Source: Sphaerochaeta sp. UBA5849
GTDB lineage: Bacteria > Spirochaetota > Spirochaetia > Sphaerochaetales > Sphaerochaetaceae
Length of the DNA stretch: 28,702 nucleotides
Direction of reading: 5' to 3'
Assembly: GCA_002432715.1 (NCBI GenBank)
Contig: DJGJ01000025.1
Coordinates: forward strand, 11,371 to 40,072
Shown here: positions 1 through 8,265 of the stretch, one piece after another
Layout: each line of letters opens with the position of its first letter
Numbering within the stretch: position 1 is the first letter of the stretch
Notes under the pieces: generated by a model
The model's input: the letters and a program-made list of their open reading frames with translations, nothing else
Told to the model about the DNA's origin: nothing
Database searches by the model: none
Program-made: the position numbers and the translations under genes

Positions 1-19
1 CTGAATCGAGGATTGATGG

Positions 20-1114
20 TTAGTTGACTCTGCCGATGACGCCTTCCACGAACCAATCCATGGTCAGCATGGCCTCATCGCTCATCTTCTCTCCGGCATT
101 CTGGCGGACTTTGCCGGTGTTGTCCTTCAAGGCACCCCAGAAAACGTCCCACTTGCCGTCGTGAATCTCGGCCTGCTTGGCTTCAACCTGCTTGACGAAG
201 TCTGCAGGTACGAGCGGGGAAATCGGGGAGAGATGGATCATCTCGTCCTCAAGACCACCCCAGTAGCTCTGGCTCTTCCAGGTCCCATCCAATACACTCT
301 GGACAGCCGGAATCATGTAGTTGCCCCAGTTCCACATCGGGGAGACGAGAATGCGGTCGTCGCCGATCATACCGCGGAAATCGGCATTGTAGCCAATGGC
401 GTATTTGCCTCTCTCGATGGCTGCCTTTGCAGGCTCGGTGGTATCCTGGTGCTGTGCGATGACATCACAACCCTGGTCGAGCAGGGCGATGGCTCCCTGT
501 CTTTCCAAGGAAGGATCGAACCAAGTGTTGGTCCAAACAACGGTAACGGTGGCTTTCGGATTGATGGCGCGGGCGCCGAGAGTGAAAGCGTTGATACCGC
601 GGACTACTTCAGGAGTGTTGTAAGCGCCGACATACCCGAGCTTGCCGGTGGGGGACATCTTGGCAGCAATCATTCCGGAGAGGTAGCGCATCTGATACAT
701 TCGGCCGAAGTAGTTTGACATGTTGTCATTGGTCAGGTAGCCGGAGCAGTGTTCGAAGTACACATTGGGGTATCTCTTGGCAACATTGAGCATGTACTGC
801 TGATAGTTATAGGAGTTGGCGAAGATAACTTTACAGCCTTCGTCGATAAGGTTCTCCATAACCCGTTCGCTACTCTCGTTCTCGGGAATCCCTTCCATGC
901 GGATGACCTGAATTTTGTCCCCAAAATGCTTTTCCATGGCGATGGTGCCTTGGTCGTGCATGTAGGAATAGCCCATGTCACCAGGAGGACTGATGTAGAT
1001 GACACCCACTTTCAGCGGGGCATCTGCCGAACCGGCAGTTTCTTTTGTTCCTTGCGCAAAGGCGAAGGAAGAAACCAACAGCAGGATCAACAGAAGAACA
1101 ATACCTTTTTTCAT
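20..1114 (-). CDS. BMP-family ABC transporter substrate-binding protein
   Basis: Periplasmic binding protein of the Bmp/PnrA (Med) family, which feeds an ABC importer, usually for purine nucleosides. The 364-residue length is normal for the family. Residues 1-20 form a signal peptide with a basic MKK start, a long leucine-rich core and a likely signal peptidase I site after FAFA. There is no lipobox cysteine, unlike the lipoproteins common in spirochaetes. The mature part opens with the typical strand KVGVIYISPPGDMGYSYMHD, followed by GCKVIFANSYNY and GKLGYVGAYNTPEVVRGINAF, both typical of the fold. The start at 1114 is supported by an AAGGAG ribosome site 7-8 nt upstream. The ATPase and permease genes would be expected to follow to the left, outside the window. 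The substrate is inferred from the family only. Confidence 0.9.
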   Translation of the reverse strand: MKKGIVLLLILLLVSSFAFAQGTKETAGSADAPLKVGVIYISPPGDMGYSYMHDQGTIAMEKHFGDKIQVIRMEGIPENESSERVMENLIDEGCKVIFANSYNYQQYMLNVAKRYPNVYFEHCSGYLTNDNMSNYFGRMYQMRYLSGMIAAKMSPTGKLGYVGAYNTPEVVRGINAFTLGARAINPKATVTVVWTNTWFDPSLERQGAIALLDQGCDVIAQHQDTTEPAKAAIERGKYAIGYNADFRGMIGDDRILVSPMWNWGNYMIPAVQSVLDGTWKSQSYWGGLEDEMIHLSPISPLVPADFVKQVEAKQAEIHDGKWDVFWGALKDNTGKVRQNAGEKMSDEAMLTMDWFVEGVIGRVN

Positions 1115-1180
1115 GATTCTCTCCTTAAAAAAGATTGCGTGATGGCGTTGATGGTACTAGAAGAACCTCAACTGTTTCAA

Positions 1181-1209
1181 ATTATACGTGACGTTTTTCC
1201 TGCTGTCAA
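1181..1209 (-). promoter_or_regulatory. Consensus sigma70 promoter of the bmp gene
   Basis: Read on the minus strand, TTGACA (1204-1209) and TATAAT (1181-1186) are separated by exactly 17 bp, so both hexamers match the consensus perfectly. Predicted transcription starts near 1174 and leaves a leader of about 60 nt before the gene's AAGGAG and ATG. A promoter this strong on a nutrient-uptake gene suggests it is held back by a repressor, and the palindromes just upstream are candidate sites. Confidence 0.85.
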
Positions 1210-1215
1210 AACATT

Positions 1216-1252
1216 CTTTTGAAACATCAAAAGTGGTAAAACTCAGAGTTTT
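1216..1252. promoter_or_regulatory. Two adjacent palindromes upstream of the bmp promoter, possible operators
   Basis: Positions 1216-1233 hold a perfect 7-bp inverted repeat, CTTTTGA-AACA-TCAAAAG. Positions 1238-1252 hold a second, AAAACTC-A-GAGTTTT. The first begins 6 bp behind the -35 box of the leftward promoter. The symmetry is plain in the sequence. Binding by a regulator is inference, and AT-rich DNA produces palindromes by chance more often than balanced DNA. Confidence 0.4.
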
Positions 1253-1484
1253 CTTAAAAAAAAGCGGAAAATTGAAAAAGTGCTTAAGAAATGTACTATT
1301 TACCGCAAAATGCAACAAAGTGAAAAAATTGTGTGCAAAATGATGGGGAATACAGAAAAATATGTTGCAGTTCAGTATTGTTGTTGCTTACCATATCCAG
1401 GAGAGCTGATTTATAAGCAGGCATATGATACAATTATGAAGTTCCCTGCAACAGTCATGTTCTTTTGTAATAGTTTTTACCCAT

Positions 1485-1589
1485 TTGTGTTTTCTTGTAT
1501 ATATATCGTATAGATGCTTGTTTCACCTTTTGACAAATGGTACGATGGTATGCATCGCATTATACTGAATCCACAGATACTTCAGAAGT
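1485..1589 (+). promoter_or_regulatory. Probable promoter region of the polysaccharide export genes
   Basis: Several partial signals lie here, but no clean promoter. TTGTGT (1485-1490) and TATAGA (1509-1514) are 18 bp apart. A perfect TTGACA (1530-1535) lies 25 bp from TATACT (1561-1566), too far to pair normally. Between those two is an inverted repeat, CGATG-GTATG-CATCG (1543-1557), and ACTTC-A-GAAGT lies at 1579-1589. The arrangement suggests regulated transcription, but the true start cannot be fixed by eye. Confidence 0.3.
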
Positions 1590-1604
1590 GAAGGATTTCA
1601 TAGC

Positions 1605-3194
1605 ATGAAGAAAAGTAGAACGACGTTTTCAATTCTTGTACTGTTGCTATTCGTGTGCGTTACCAGCCTGCAGGCACAAGATGCCGGGTTGGTTGTACGC
1701 TCCCCGCTTTTCGGCAGTGTCCCAAAAGAAACAACCGGCCAAGAAACCCTCGAAATACAAAGCTACGCAGCACAGCTTGGACTTGCCCAAGTACAGGTGG
1801 AGCTGGACGCGAATCAGCGGGTTCTCAGTGCTATCAGCAATCCCGCCTACCCGGTAACCCCCGGTGACACCTTCCGACTGGTGTATCTGGATGGAATGAA
1901 GACGGTCACGCTGGATTTGCAGGCGGATGACCAGACATCGGTTGCCATTCCCGGTTTGGGTGTCATCGATGGCAAGGGGCTCACCTTCCAGGAACTCAGG
2001 AAACGTATGCTCTCGATGGTGCAGACCTATCATAGTTTTTCAAATCCGCAGGTTGTATTCACCGGTACCGGTTCTTTCACCGTCTCGGTGGTAGGCGAGG
2101 TGGTGGGAACCAGGATAATACCTGCATGGGGGCTTTCCAGGCTGTCGGAGGTGGTTCAGAGCGCCAGTCCCTATGCATCCACCCGAGAAGTGGAAATCAC
2201 CTCCGTTGATGGACAGACCAAAACCTATGACTTGTACCGAGCCCTGAAAAAGGGTGATCTGGCCCAAGACCCCCTCTTGAAAAGCGGTGATGTCGTTCGT
2301 CTCAAGCGGGCCGACAAATTGGTAAGCCTCGGGGGCAATGTCTACCAAGGCGGAACATACCAGCTGCTTGCCCAAGACAACCTTTCCACGCTTATTACAT
2401 CGTACGGTGGGGGAGTGCTTGGCGGTTCCGATGTCCAGAACATCCGTTTGCAGCGGTACAACAGTGCAACCGGAATCTGGGACGTACACTACGTTGATCT
2501 TGTAAAGAATCCCGGCTTTGCATTGCAGCATCAGGACCAGGTCATTGTCGATACGCTGCCACCCAGCATGCAAAGTGTTACTATCGAAGGAGCCATTGCC
2601 ACCAGCGAGGCTTTCGACACGCTCAGTTCCACCGCCTTGGTGGGCTATACTTCGGGCAGGATATTCTATCAATTTTATCCCGGGGAGACCCTCAAGCAGA
2701 TGTTGTCTTCCATTGCTCCCCGGTTAATGACCGTCAGCGATCTCGATGGGGCGTACCTGTTGAGAAACACTGAGAAAATTCCGATCAAGGCCCAGCAGAT
2801 TCTCTATGGAACGAGTGAGCAGGCTTCAATGCGCCTGCAAAGCGGCGACACGTTCATCATCCCCTTCAATCAGAGGTTTGTCACCGTCAGTGGAGCGGTG
2901 GTGCGTTCGGGTGTGTTCGCCTATGTTCCTGACAAAGGCATCAATTACTACATAGCCCTTGCCGGCGGCTTGAGCGACGATGCTACCTATCCAACTTCCA
3001 TCAGTGTGTATGGGCCTGACGGCAAGAAGCTTGATTCCTCTTTGCCGATTGAGCCGGAGTCGACCATAGCGGTTGCAAAGAACACCTTTGTCCGAGACAT
3101 CGCCCCGACTGTGGCGATCATCGGTTTGGTCAGTTCGATTCTTGGCATTGTAGCCACGATCGTCGATATCATTCTCAATGCCAAGTCCCTGTAG
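1605..3194 (+). CDS. SLBB-domain polysaccharide export protein (OPX/Wza-like)
   Basis: Predicted outer-membrane or periplasmic component of an exopolysaccharide or capsule exporter, working with the chain-length/kinase protein encoded just downstream. It has 529 residues. Residues 1-24 form a signal peptide (cleavage near LQAQ). About 75-165 resembles the Poly_export domain, with VTPGDTFRLVYLDG and a later IPGLGVIDGKGLTFQELRKRM. SLBB-like beta-grasp repeats follow at about 160-235, 238-320 and 425-490 (VTVSGAVVRSGVFAYVP). Residues 502-524 form a C-terminal hydrophobic helix, as in Wza-type proteins that cross the outer membrane. The start is supported by GAAGGA 9-10 nt upstream. The next gene begins 11 nt after the stop, so the two form an operon. 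The polymer is unknown, and no glycosyltransferases are nearby. Confidence 0.85.
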   Translation: MKKSRTTFSILVLLLFVCVTSLQAQDAGLVVRSPLFGSVPKETTGQETLEIQSYAAQLGLAQVQVELDANQRVLSAISNPAYPVTPGDTFRLVYLDGMKTVTLDLQADDQTSVAIPGLGVIDGKGLTFQELRKRMLSMVQTYHSFSNPQVVFTGTGSFTVSVVGEVVGTRIIPAWGLSRLSEVVQSASPYASTREVEITSVDGQTKTYDLYRALKKGDLAQDPLLKSGDVVRLKRADKLVSLGGNVYQGGTYQLLAQDNLSTLITSYGGGVLGGSDVQNIRLQRYNSATGIWDVHYVDLVKNPGFALQHQDQVIVDTLPPSMQSVTIEGAIATSEAFDTLSSTALVGYTSGRIFYQFYPGETLKQMLSSIAPRLMTVSDLDGAYLLRNTEKIPIKAQQILYGTSEQASMRLQSGDTFIIPFNQRFVTVSGAVVRSGVFAYVPDKGINYYIALAGGLSDDATYPTSISVYGPDGKKLDSSLPIEPESTIAVAKNTFVRDIAPTVAIIGLVSSILGIVATIVDIILNAKSL

Positions 3195-3205
3195 GAGGAG
3201 CACAG

Positions 3206-5764
3206 ATGAGTCAACAAGAAGAGATGCTGAACACGCTTGCACCCTATGATTCAGGGGAGGAAGGCATCTCGATAGCTGAGTTGCTGCATATATTCCGTAA
3301 GCGGTTCCGCTGGTTTGTCATAGGCCTGGTCCTCGTTGTCGGCCTTGCAGTGGGATATTTGCAGATCGCTGTCCCTCAGTTTGAAAGCCAGGTCTCTGTG
3401 TTGGTGGAGCCGATCCAGAGGTCCTCTTCGTTTGAATCGTTGCTGAATGTTTCTGCGTCAACCACCAAGATTGCAACAGAAGTAGAACTGATCACCAGCC
3501 GCAAAAACATTGAGTATGCACTCGGGACCCTGGACTTGTCCTCCTACCGCAATGCAGATGGGATGGACTATCGCAGCAAGGATGTCCTTGGCGACGTCAA
3601 GGAACGGATCGTGGTTTCCACAGTCAAGGATACCAATATCGTCCGTATTGCAGTAACGGATGCAAATCCTGCCTTCGCCCGTGATTTTGCCAATGCCCTG
3701 GCGACAAGTTATGACTCCCTGCTGACCGGCATCGCAAAGAACTCCAAAACCGCCCAGCGCGAGTTCATTGAATCACAGATTCCTATCAATGACCGCGAGC
3801 TGTCCAGAGCCAGTGATGCATTGGGGGATTTTCGGGAGAATAGTGATATCATCCAGCTCACGGACAAGAGTTCCTTGTTGGTGGAGCAAATTTCCTATTA
3901 CACGCTCCGACTTGAACCCTTGAAGCTGCAACTCAGGGAGTCGGAAGTTTTCATCGATACCTATAACGCTTCACTCAAGCAAGCCGGCGTTGAAGGTGTG
4001 CTGACTCTCGACCAGATAAAAAGAGACAGCGTGGTGATGGCCAAGCTATCAGATTTGAGCGCCTGGAAGACCGAACTTACGATGTATGAATCTCTTTCAA
4101 ATCTGGCAGGGAATGCTTCAACGGCGGCTCCCTCAACCACCTTGGACTCCTCGTCGCGTATCTATGTGATCAACAGTGCCATCAATCAGGTTACCAAGGA
4201 GTTGCTCAACAGGGTCGCCGACTTGACCAGAAGCTATGCGAACGAGGCGAATACCCAGGCTATCGTACAGGCATTGACCACCGAGGTGGGCATCCAGGTA
4301 CTCCAGCAACGTGGTGCCGTCTTTGTAGAAGAGCTTTCACAATTGCCCGTGTTGGAACGCCGACTCAGCGAACTGCAGCGCGATGTCCAGATTTACGAGG
4401 CCATCGGCCTCAAGCTCAGGGAGATGCTTGAAGAGGTGAAGCTCACCGAGGCTGCTGTCACCGGCAATGTAACCGTGGTCGATGCCGCCAACCTTCCGCT
4501 CAATCCCGTAAGCCCCAACAAGTTGCTGATTCTTGCTGTTGCATTGTTGCTTGGTGCAGCTATCGGCCTGCTGTTGACATTGGGAATCGAAGCTCTCGAC
4601 GTCTCGCTGCAAAGCGAGCAGCAAATTCAAAAAATTGTCGGCAAGGATGTGCCTATTCTGGGTTGGATACCGATGATGAAAGTCTCCGAGAAAGACAAGT
4701 ATCCCACCCTGTCGGTGTACAACGATCCGCTCTCCTTTGAATCCGAACGATTCAAGCTGGTCGCCAACATGCTGTACAACAAGACCGATAAGAAAGTCTT
4801 CTCCATCACCTCCTGTGCAATGGCTGAAGGCAAGAGCACCATCATCGGCAATATCGCCCTCGCCCTCGCCCAGATGGGTAGCAAGGTGCTGGTCATCGAC
4901 GGTGACCTGCGGCTTCCCAGTATGGAGCGGTATTTCCGCCTCAAGCACAGGGAAGTTGGATTGGTTGACTTCGTCACCAAGAAGACAAAGCTTGAGGAGT
5001 GCCTGATACAGCCGTTTGAGAATACCCCCACTTTGCATCTGCTGCCTCCGGGCAACGCACCCTTGGTTCCTGCTGCAATCTTTTCCAACCCCCGTTACAT
5101 CCAAGGTCTACAATATTTGGAAAAACTGTACGATTTCATCATCATCGATGCTCCGCCGTTGGATTCTGCAAGCGAGTTGCTCTCCATCAGCAAGCATGTC
5201 GACGGCCTTATCATCACCGTTCGCGCTGGTATCACCAGCAAAGGTTCGTTGTATGACTTGGTTTCGAACCTGAGAACCGCCAATGCTCCGCTGATCGGCT
5301 TCGTGTTCAACGGAGTGATCCCCGGGGCTACCTCAAGCTACGGGTATGGCTACGGCAGAAACTATGGGTATGGCTACTCTGCGTACCGGTATGGATATGC
5401 CCAAGGCCAAGGCACGGCAAAAAAGAAGAAGGCTAATATCCGAAGACGTTCCACTTCCTGGTATCGCAAGCAGTACAAGCTGGACCTTAAGGACCGCGGT
5501 AAAATTAATAGTGAACAGTTTGAGCCGATTCTTGCGTTCGGCGAGCATGCCGAGTACAGGACGCTGGAGGCATGGGCTGGAGAGCATGCAACTATGCACA
5601 GCACCGTTTTTCCTGAGGCCCGAACCAGCGGGTTTACCGATTCTCCTGCTGCCAAGGTGGAAGAAAAGCCTGTGGTGCAGCCTGTTCAAGATGCTGTAAA
5701 ACATGACGGGCTTGGGGTCATTGAGAGAGATCCTGATGCTGTCGGAAAAAAAATAGAGCTGTGA
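3206..5764 (+). CDS. Wzz-type chain-length determinant fused to bacterial tyrosine kinase
   Basis: Inner-membrane polysaccharide co-polymerase with a cytoplasmic BY-kinase domain (Wzc/GumC/EpsB class), partner of the upstream export protein. It has 852 residues. A Wzz domain with a first membrane helix lies near 34-56, then a long periplasmic part rich in predicted coiled coil, and a second membrane helix near 431-457. The kinase follows: Walker A SCAMAEGKST (about 535-544), Walker A' VLVIDGDLRLPS (about 560), and Walker B FIIIDAPP (about 643). A tyrosine-glycine cluster (about 710-732) has nine tyrosines and is the usual autophosphorylation tail. Unusually, about 115 further residues follow, first basic (AKKKKANIRRRS), then low-complexity acidic/proline-rich. 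The usual PGEGKS in Walker A reads MAEGKS here. GTAGGAGGAG supplies the ribosome site. Confidence 0.9.
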   Translation: MSQQEEMLNTLAPYDSGEEGISIAELLHIFRKRFRWFVIGLVLVVGLAVGYLQIAVPQFESQVSVLVEPIQRSSSFESLLNVSASTTKIATEVELITSRKNIEYALGTLDLSSYRNADGMDYRSKDVLGDVKERIVVSTVKDTNIVRIAVTDANPAFARDFANALATSYDSLLTGIAKNSKTAQREFIESQIPINDRELSRASDALGDFRENSDIIQLTDKSSLLVEQISYYTLRLEPLKLQLRESEVFIDTYNASLKQAGVEGVLTLDQIKRDSVVMAKLSDLSAWKTELTMYESLSNLAGNASTAAPSTTLDSSSRIYVINSAINQVTKELLNRVADLTRSYANEANTQAIVQALTTEVGIQVLQQRGAVFVEELSQLPVLERRLSELQRDVQIYEAIGLKLREMLEEVKLTEAAVTGNVTVVDAANLPLNPVSPNKLLILAVALLLGAAIGLLLTLGIEALDVSLQSEQQIQKIVGKDVPILGWIPMMKVSEKDKYPTLSVYNDPLSFESERFKLVANMLYNKTDKKVFSITSCAMAEGKSTIIGNIALALAQMGSKVLVIDGDLRLPSMERYFRLKHREVGLVDFVTKKTKLEECLIQPFENTPTLHLLPPGNAPLVPAAIFSNPRYIQGLQYLEKLYDFIIIDAPPLDSASELLSISKHVDGLIITVRAGITSKGSLYDLVSNLRTANAPLIGFVFNGVIPGATSSYGYGYGRNYGYGYSAYRYGYAQGQGTAKKKKANIRRRSTSWYRKQYKLDLKDRGKINSEQFEPILAFGEHAEYRTLEAWAGEHATMHSTVFPEARTSGFTDSPAAKVEEKPVVQPVQDAVKHDGLGVIERDPDAVGKKIEL

Positions 5765-5767
5765 TAC

Positions 5768-5796
5768 TGGACAGGATTGTCTCTCTCTGCTAAGGT
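5768..5796 (+). promoter_or_regulatory. Candidate promoter of the pyrimidine operon
   Basis: TGGACA (5768-5773, five of six matches to the -35 consensus) and TAAGGT (5791-5796, weak -10) are 17 bp apart. Transcription would start near 5803, leaving about 20 nt before the leader ATG with its GGAGGGAG ribosome site. The -10 box is poor, so this is tentative. Read-through from the export operon could also reach the leader. Confidence 0.4.
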
Positions 5797-5823
5797 TCTG
5801 AGAAGAAAATTCGGAGGGAGCCA

Positions 5824-5907
5824 ATGGGTAGGAAACGATACAGAGCAGTGTGCCAATCCCTCACAGGGGGCATCCCATACAATATTGCATTGAGAAGTCG
5901 GTCGTAG
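5824..5907 (+). CDS. Pyrimidine operon leader peptide (27 codons)
   Basis: This short frame begins with ATG 5 nt after a strong GGAGGGAG and encodes MGRKRYRAVCQSLTG..., ending ...NIALRSRS at TAG (5905-5907). The stop codon lies in the 4-nt loop of the intrinsic terminator in front of pyrBI, so a ribosome finishing the leader would disrupt the hairpin. E. coli pyrBI has the same design: when UTP is low, RNA polymerase pauses, the ribosome catches up and the terminator fails to form. The peptide sequence shows no similarity to E. coli PyrL that I can see, so the resemblance is in architecture only. It is too short for ordinary gene finders. Confidence 0.7.
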   Translation: MGRKRYRAVCQSLTGGIPYNIALRSRS

Positions 5908-5923
5908 GGCCGGCTTTTTTTTT
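5896..5923 (+). terminator. Intrinsic terminator/attenuator before pyrBI
   Basis: AGTCGGTC (5896-5903) pairs over eight positions with GGCCGGCT (5908-5915), with two G-U pairs and a GTAG loop, followed by a run of nine T (5915-5923). The A/G residues ahead of the left arm can extend the stem into the T run. The pyrBI ribosome site GGAGGAG begins immediately after the T run, so the terminator must be passed for the operon to be expressed. This marks it as an attenuator as well as an end for the upstream transcript. Confidence 0.85.
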
Positions 5924-5935
5924 GGAGGAGCGAAG

Positions 5936-7540
5936 ATGGAACAACAAAATGTGTTTGCCTCAAGGTCGTTGTGTGTCATAGAGGACTTCTCGATCGAGGA
6001 GAGACTGTACCTTTTTGAGCAGGTTAAGATTCTCAAGACGGCAATGGAAAATCACGATGCTCAAACGCTCGATCGCTATCGGATCAATGACAAGGATTTC
6101 GGAATCTATGAAGTCTTCCTCGAGGATAGCACACGAACAAAGGAGTCCTTCCGCAATGCGGCTAATTTCCATCATGCAAAAGTCAGCGAACTGAACAGTG
6201 ATTCCTCCTCGTTCAACAAGGGAGAGAGCTATGCCGATACCTTCTATACGCTCAGCGGCTATGCGAATACCATCTTCATCGTCCGCAGCAAGCTTGAAGG
6301 GGTATGCCGCTGGCTGGAGGACACCTGCTCAGCCTATGCCAAGCGGAACAAGCTCTATCGCAAACCCGCCTTCATCAATGCAGGGGACGGAAAGCATGAG
6401 CATCCTACGCAGGAGTTGTTGGATGAGTTCACCTTCCTTGAGGACAACAACTGGAGCAGCGATTCTTTGCACCTTGCCCTGGTCGGAGACCTCTTCCATG
6501 GCAGGACTGTGCACTCCAAGGCCGACGGCCTGACGATATTCAAGCACGTCAAGGTAGACTTGATAGCCCCAATCGAGCTGGCCATGCCGGAAACCTATGT
6601 GCAGAGAATGCGCGAAAATGGGTATGAGGTGAGAGTGTTCGAGTCCATCGATCAGTATCTTGAACAGGATGAGGTGGCAGACAAGTGGTACTTTACCAGA
6701 CCCCAGCTGGAACGCATGGGCGATCGGATACTGCAGCGACAAGCCGAACTCAGACGCGCCATCACCTTCCGAAAGGAGTTCTTGGAATACATCAAGCCGG
6801 GAACCAAGTTCTATCACCCGCTTCCCCGGCACAAAGTCACTCCCACCATCCCCACCTTCCTCGATGATTCCGAGTTGAACGGCTGGGAGCGCCAGTCGAT
6901 CAACGGTATGTACGTCCGCATCGTACTGCTCTCCATGATAGCGGGCAAAATCGGTGGCGAGTTCAAGCCCATCCGGCACAAAGAGGTGCAAGAGGAGGAG
7001 GATTACATCCAGGAAGTGGACTTGACAGCGCTTCCGGTCAAGGAGAAAGTTGTCAGTGAAGGAGTGCAGCCCATTCATGACGGATTGGTCATCGACCACA
7101 TCTGCAGAGGGGACAAGCCCAGCGAAATCCGCGACCATATGCGCTTGATCAGCAGTGTTTTGGGACTTGATGAGGCCAAAGGCGGGGAGTGGGTCAGTAC
7201 CGGACACAAGGACGGAGCGCTTTTCAAGGGAATCATTTTCCGCCCAGGCTCCTACGAACTGAGCCGCAAGCACCTCAAGCGCCTCAGCGCCGTCGCCCCG
7301 GGAAGTACGCTCAATCTCATCAAAGGTGGGAAGGTGGTGAATAAATACCGTTTGCACCTGCCTCCGCGTATCTATAATTTTGAAGACCTTGGATGTACCA
7401 ACGAGGCATGCATTTCTCACCCGGACCAGAGCGAAGGGGTTCCGGCACGGTTTTACCGCACGTCAGACAATCGGTTTGCATGCGCCTACTGCGGGAAAAA
7501 CCACACCTTCAAGGAAATCTGGAAGAGCAGGAACAAATAG
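5936..7540 (+). CDS. pyrBI: Aspartate carbamoyltransferase, fused catalytic and regulatory chains
   Basis: Catalyses carbamoyl phosphate + L-aspartate to N-carbamoyl-L-aspartate, the committed step of pyrimidine synthesis. It has 534 residues. The catalytic part (about 1-345) has the carbamoyl-phosphate loop STRTKESFR (65-73), the aspartate-domain motif GDLFHGRTVHSK, and HPLPRHK (from 294). The C-terminal part is a PyrI-like regulatory chain ending in a zinc site: C487-x4-C492 (CTNEAC) and C516-x2-C519 (CAYC). Fused PyrBI is known from Thermotoga and Treponema and is about this long. GGAGGAG 5 nt upstream fixes the start. It is the first gene of the pyr operon and lies directly behind the attenuator. 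Allosteric control by nucleotides is expected from the PyrI part. Confidence 0.95.
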   Translation: MEQQNVFASRSLCVIEDFSIEERLYLFEQVKILKTAMENHDAQTLDRYRINDKDFGIYEVFLEDSTRTKESFRNAANFHHAKVSELNSDSSSFNKGESYADTFYTLSGYANTIFIVRSKLEGVCRWLEDTCSAYAKRNKLYRKPAFINAGDGKHEHPTQELLDEFTFLEDNNWSSDSLHLALVGDLFHGRTVHSKADGLTIFKHVKVDLIAPIELAMPETYVQRMRENGYEVRVFESIDQYLEQDEVADKWYFTRPQLERMGDRILQRQAELRRAITFRKEFLEYIKPGTKFYHPLPRHKVTPTIPTFLDDSELNGWERQSINGMYVRIVLLSMIAGKIGGEFKPIRHKEVQEEEDYIQEVDLTALPVKEKVVSEGVQPIHDGLVIDHICRGDKPSEIRDHMRLISSVLGLDEAKGGEWVSTGHKDGALFKGIIFRPGSYELSRKHLKRLSAVAPGSTLNLIKGGKVVNKYRLHLPPRIYNFEDLGCTNEACISHPDQSEGVPARFYRTSDNRFACAYCGKNHTFKEIWKSRNK

Positions 7541-7557
7541 GGTAGACTGGAAAGACC

Positions 7558-8256
7558 ATGAAAAGTATTGCTGAAATAACAAATCATTACGGGCCACAGT
7601 TGGCAACTATGGCTTTGGACTTGGGAGCCATCAAGCTGCAGGTCCAACAGCCGTTCACCTGGGCGAGTGGATATCGCATGCCGATTTACAACGACAACCG
7701 GAGACTGCTTGCATCACCAAAGGCGCGGAGCTTGGTTTGCGATGCCTTTTGTGCAATGCTTGATTGCCTCGATTTCGATGTAGAAAACATAGCCGGAACG
7801 GCTACTGCCGGCATACCTCACGCCACCACTTTGGCCGATCGGCTTGGCAAGCCTTTGAGCTATGTACGCAGCTCGGGCAAGGATCATGGGTTGGCTCAGC
7901 AGATTGAGGGGTTGGGCCAGAGCGGCTCCTATGAGGGGGCGAAGGTCCTTCTGATTGAAGATCTGATCTCCACCGGCGGCTCCTCAATAAAGGCGGTCGA
8001 AGCCATTGTGAAGGCCGGGGGTGTCTGTCCATACACCTTGGCAATCTTCACTTATGGTTTCGATGCAGCGGTCAAGGCATTTGAAGCGTTGGAGCCTCAA
8101 GCCGCGTTCCATACCATTCTTGACTACGATGTGATGGTGGACAGCGCCTTGCGAACAGGGTATGTGGACAGTGATGAAGCCAGGCTTTTGTCACAGTGGA
8201 GAGAGGACCCCTTTGGTTGGGGGGAGAAACACGGGTTCAGTCAGGTCGTGAAATAG
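7558..8256 (+). CDS. pyrE: Orotate phosphoribosyltransferase
   Basis: Converts orotate and PRPP to orotidine 5'-monophosphate in the cytoplasm. It has 232 residues, normal for the family. The phosphoribosyltransferase signature LLIEDLISTGGSSIKAVEAI (about 130-150) is intact, and an N-terminal FTWASGYRMPIYNDNR segment matches the usual orotate-binding region. A GGAAAG ribosome site precedes the ATG, which lies 17 nt after pyrBI. It is the second gene of the pyrimidine operon; pyrF follows after 9 nt, so the last two steps to UMP are adjacent. Confidence 0.95.
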   Translation: MKSIAEITNHYGPQLATMALDLGAIKLQVQQPFTWASGYRMPIYNDNRRLLASPKARSLVCDAFCAMLDCLDFDVENIAGTATAGIPHATTLADRLGKPLSYVRSSGKDHGLAQQIEGLGQSGSYEGAKVLLIEDLISTGGSSIKAVEAIVKAGGVCPYTLAIFTYGFDAAVKAFEALEPQAAFHTILDYDVMVDSALRTGYVDSDEARLLSQWREDPFGWGEKHGFSQVVK

Positions 8257-8265
8257 GGAGACAGC

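Larger units (their letters stand above)
1115..1604. other. AT-rich intergenic region between divergent bmp and polysaccharide genes
   Basis: This 490-bp stretch separates divergent genes and is much richer in A+T than its surroundings. The left part carries the bmp promoter and palindromes. The middle (about 1260-1480) shows no gene: its only open frame (1280-1513) lacks a ribosome site and looks random. The right end probably holds the promoter of the export genes. No RNA gene could be recognised. Confidence 0.7.

Noticed and set aside
1280..1513. 77-codon open frame in the AT-rich intergenic region
   Set aside because: It has no ribosome site, a random-looking composition and no recognisable fold. 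It probably stays open by chance.
1530..1566. TTGACA and TATACT as one promoter for the export operon
   Set aside because: The 25-bp spacing is too long for sigma70. They are listed only as partial signals.
5335..5410. Tandem DNA repeat in the kinase gene
   Set aside because: The repetition comes from Tyr-Gly codons of the autophosphorylation tail and is not a mobile or satellite repeat.
6329..7420. 363-codon frame antisense to pyrBI
   Set aside because: It lies entirely within a clear enzyme gene, with shadow-frame composition and no ribosome site or family features.
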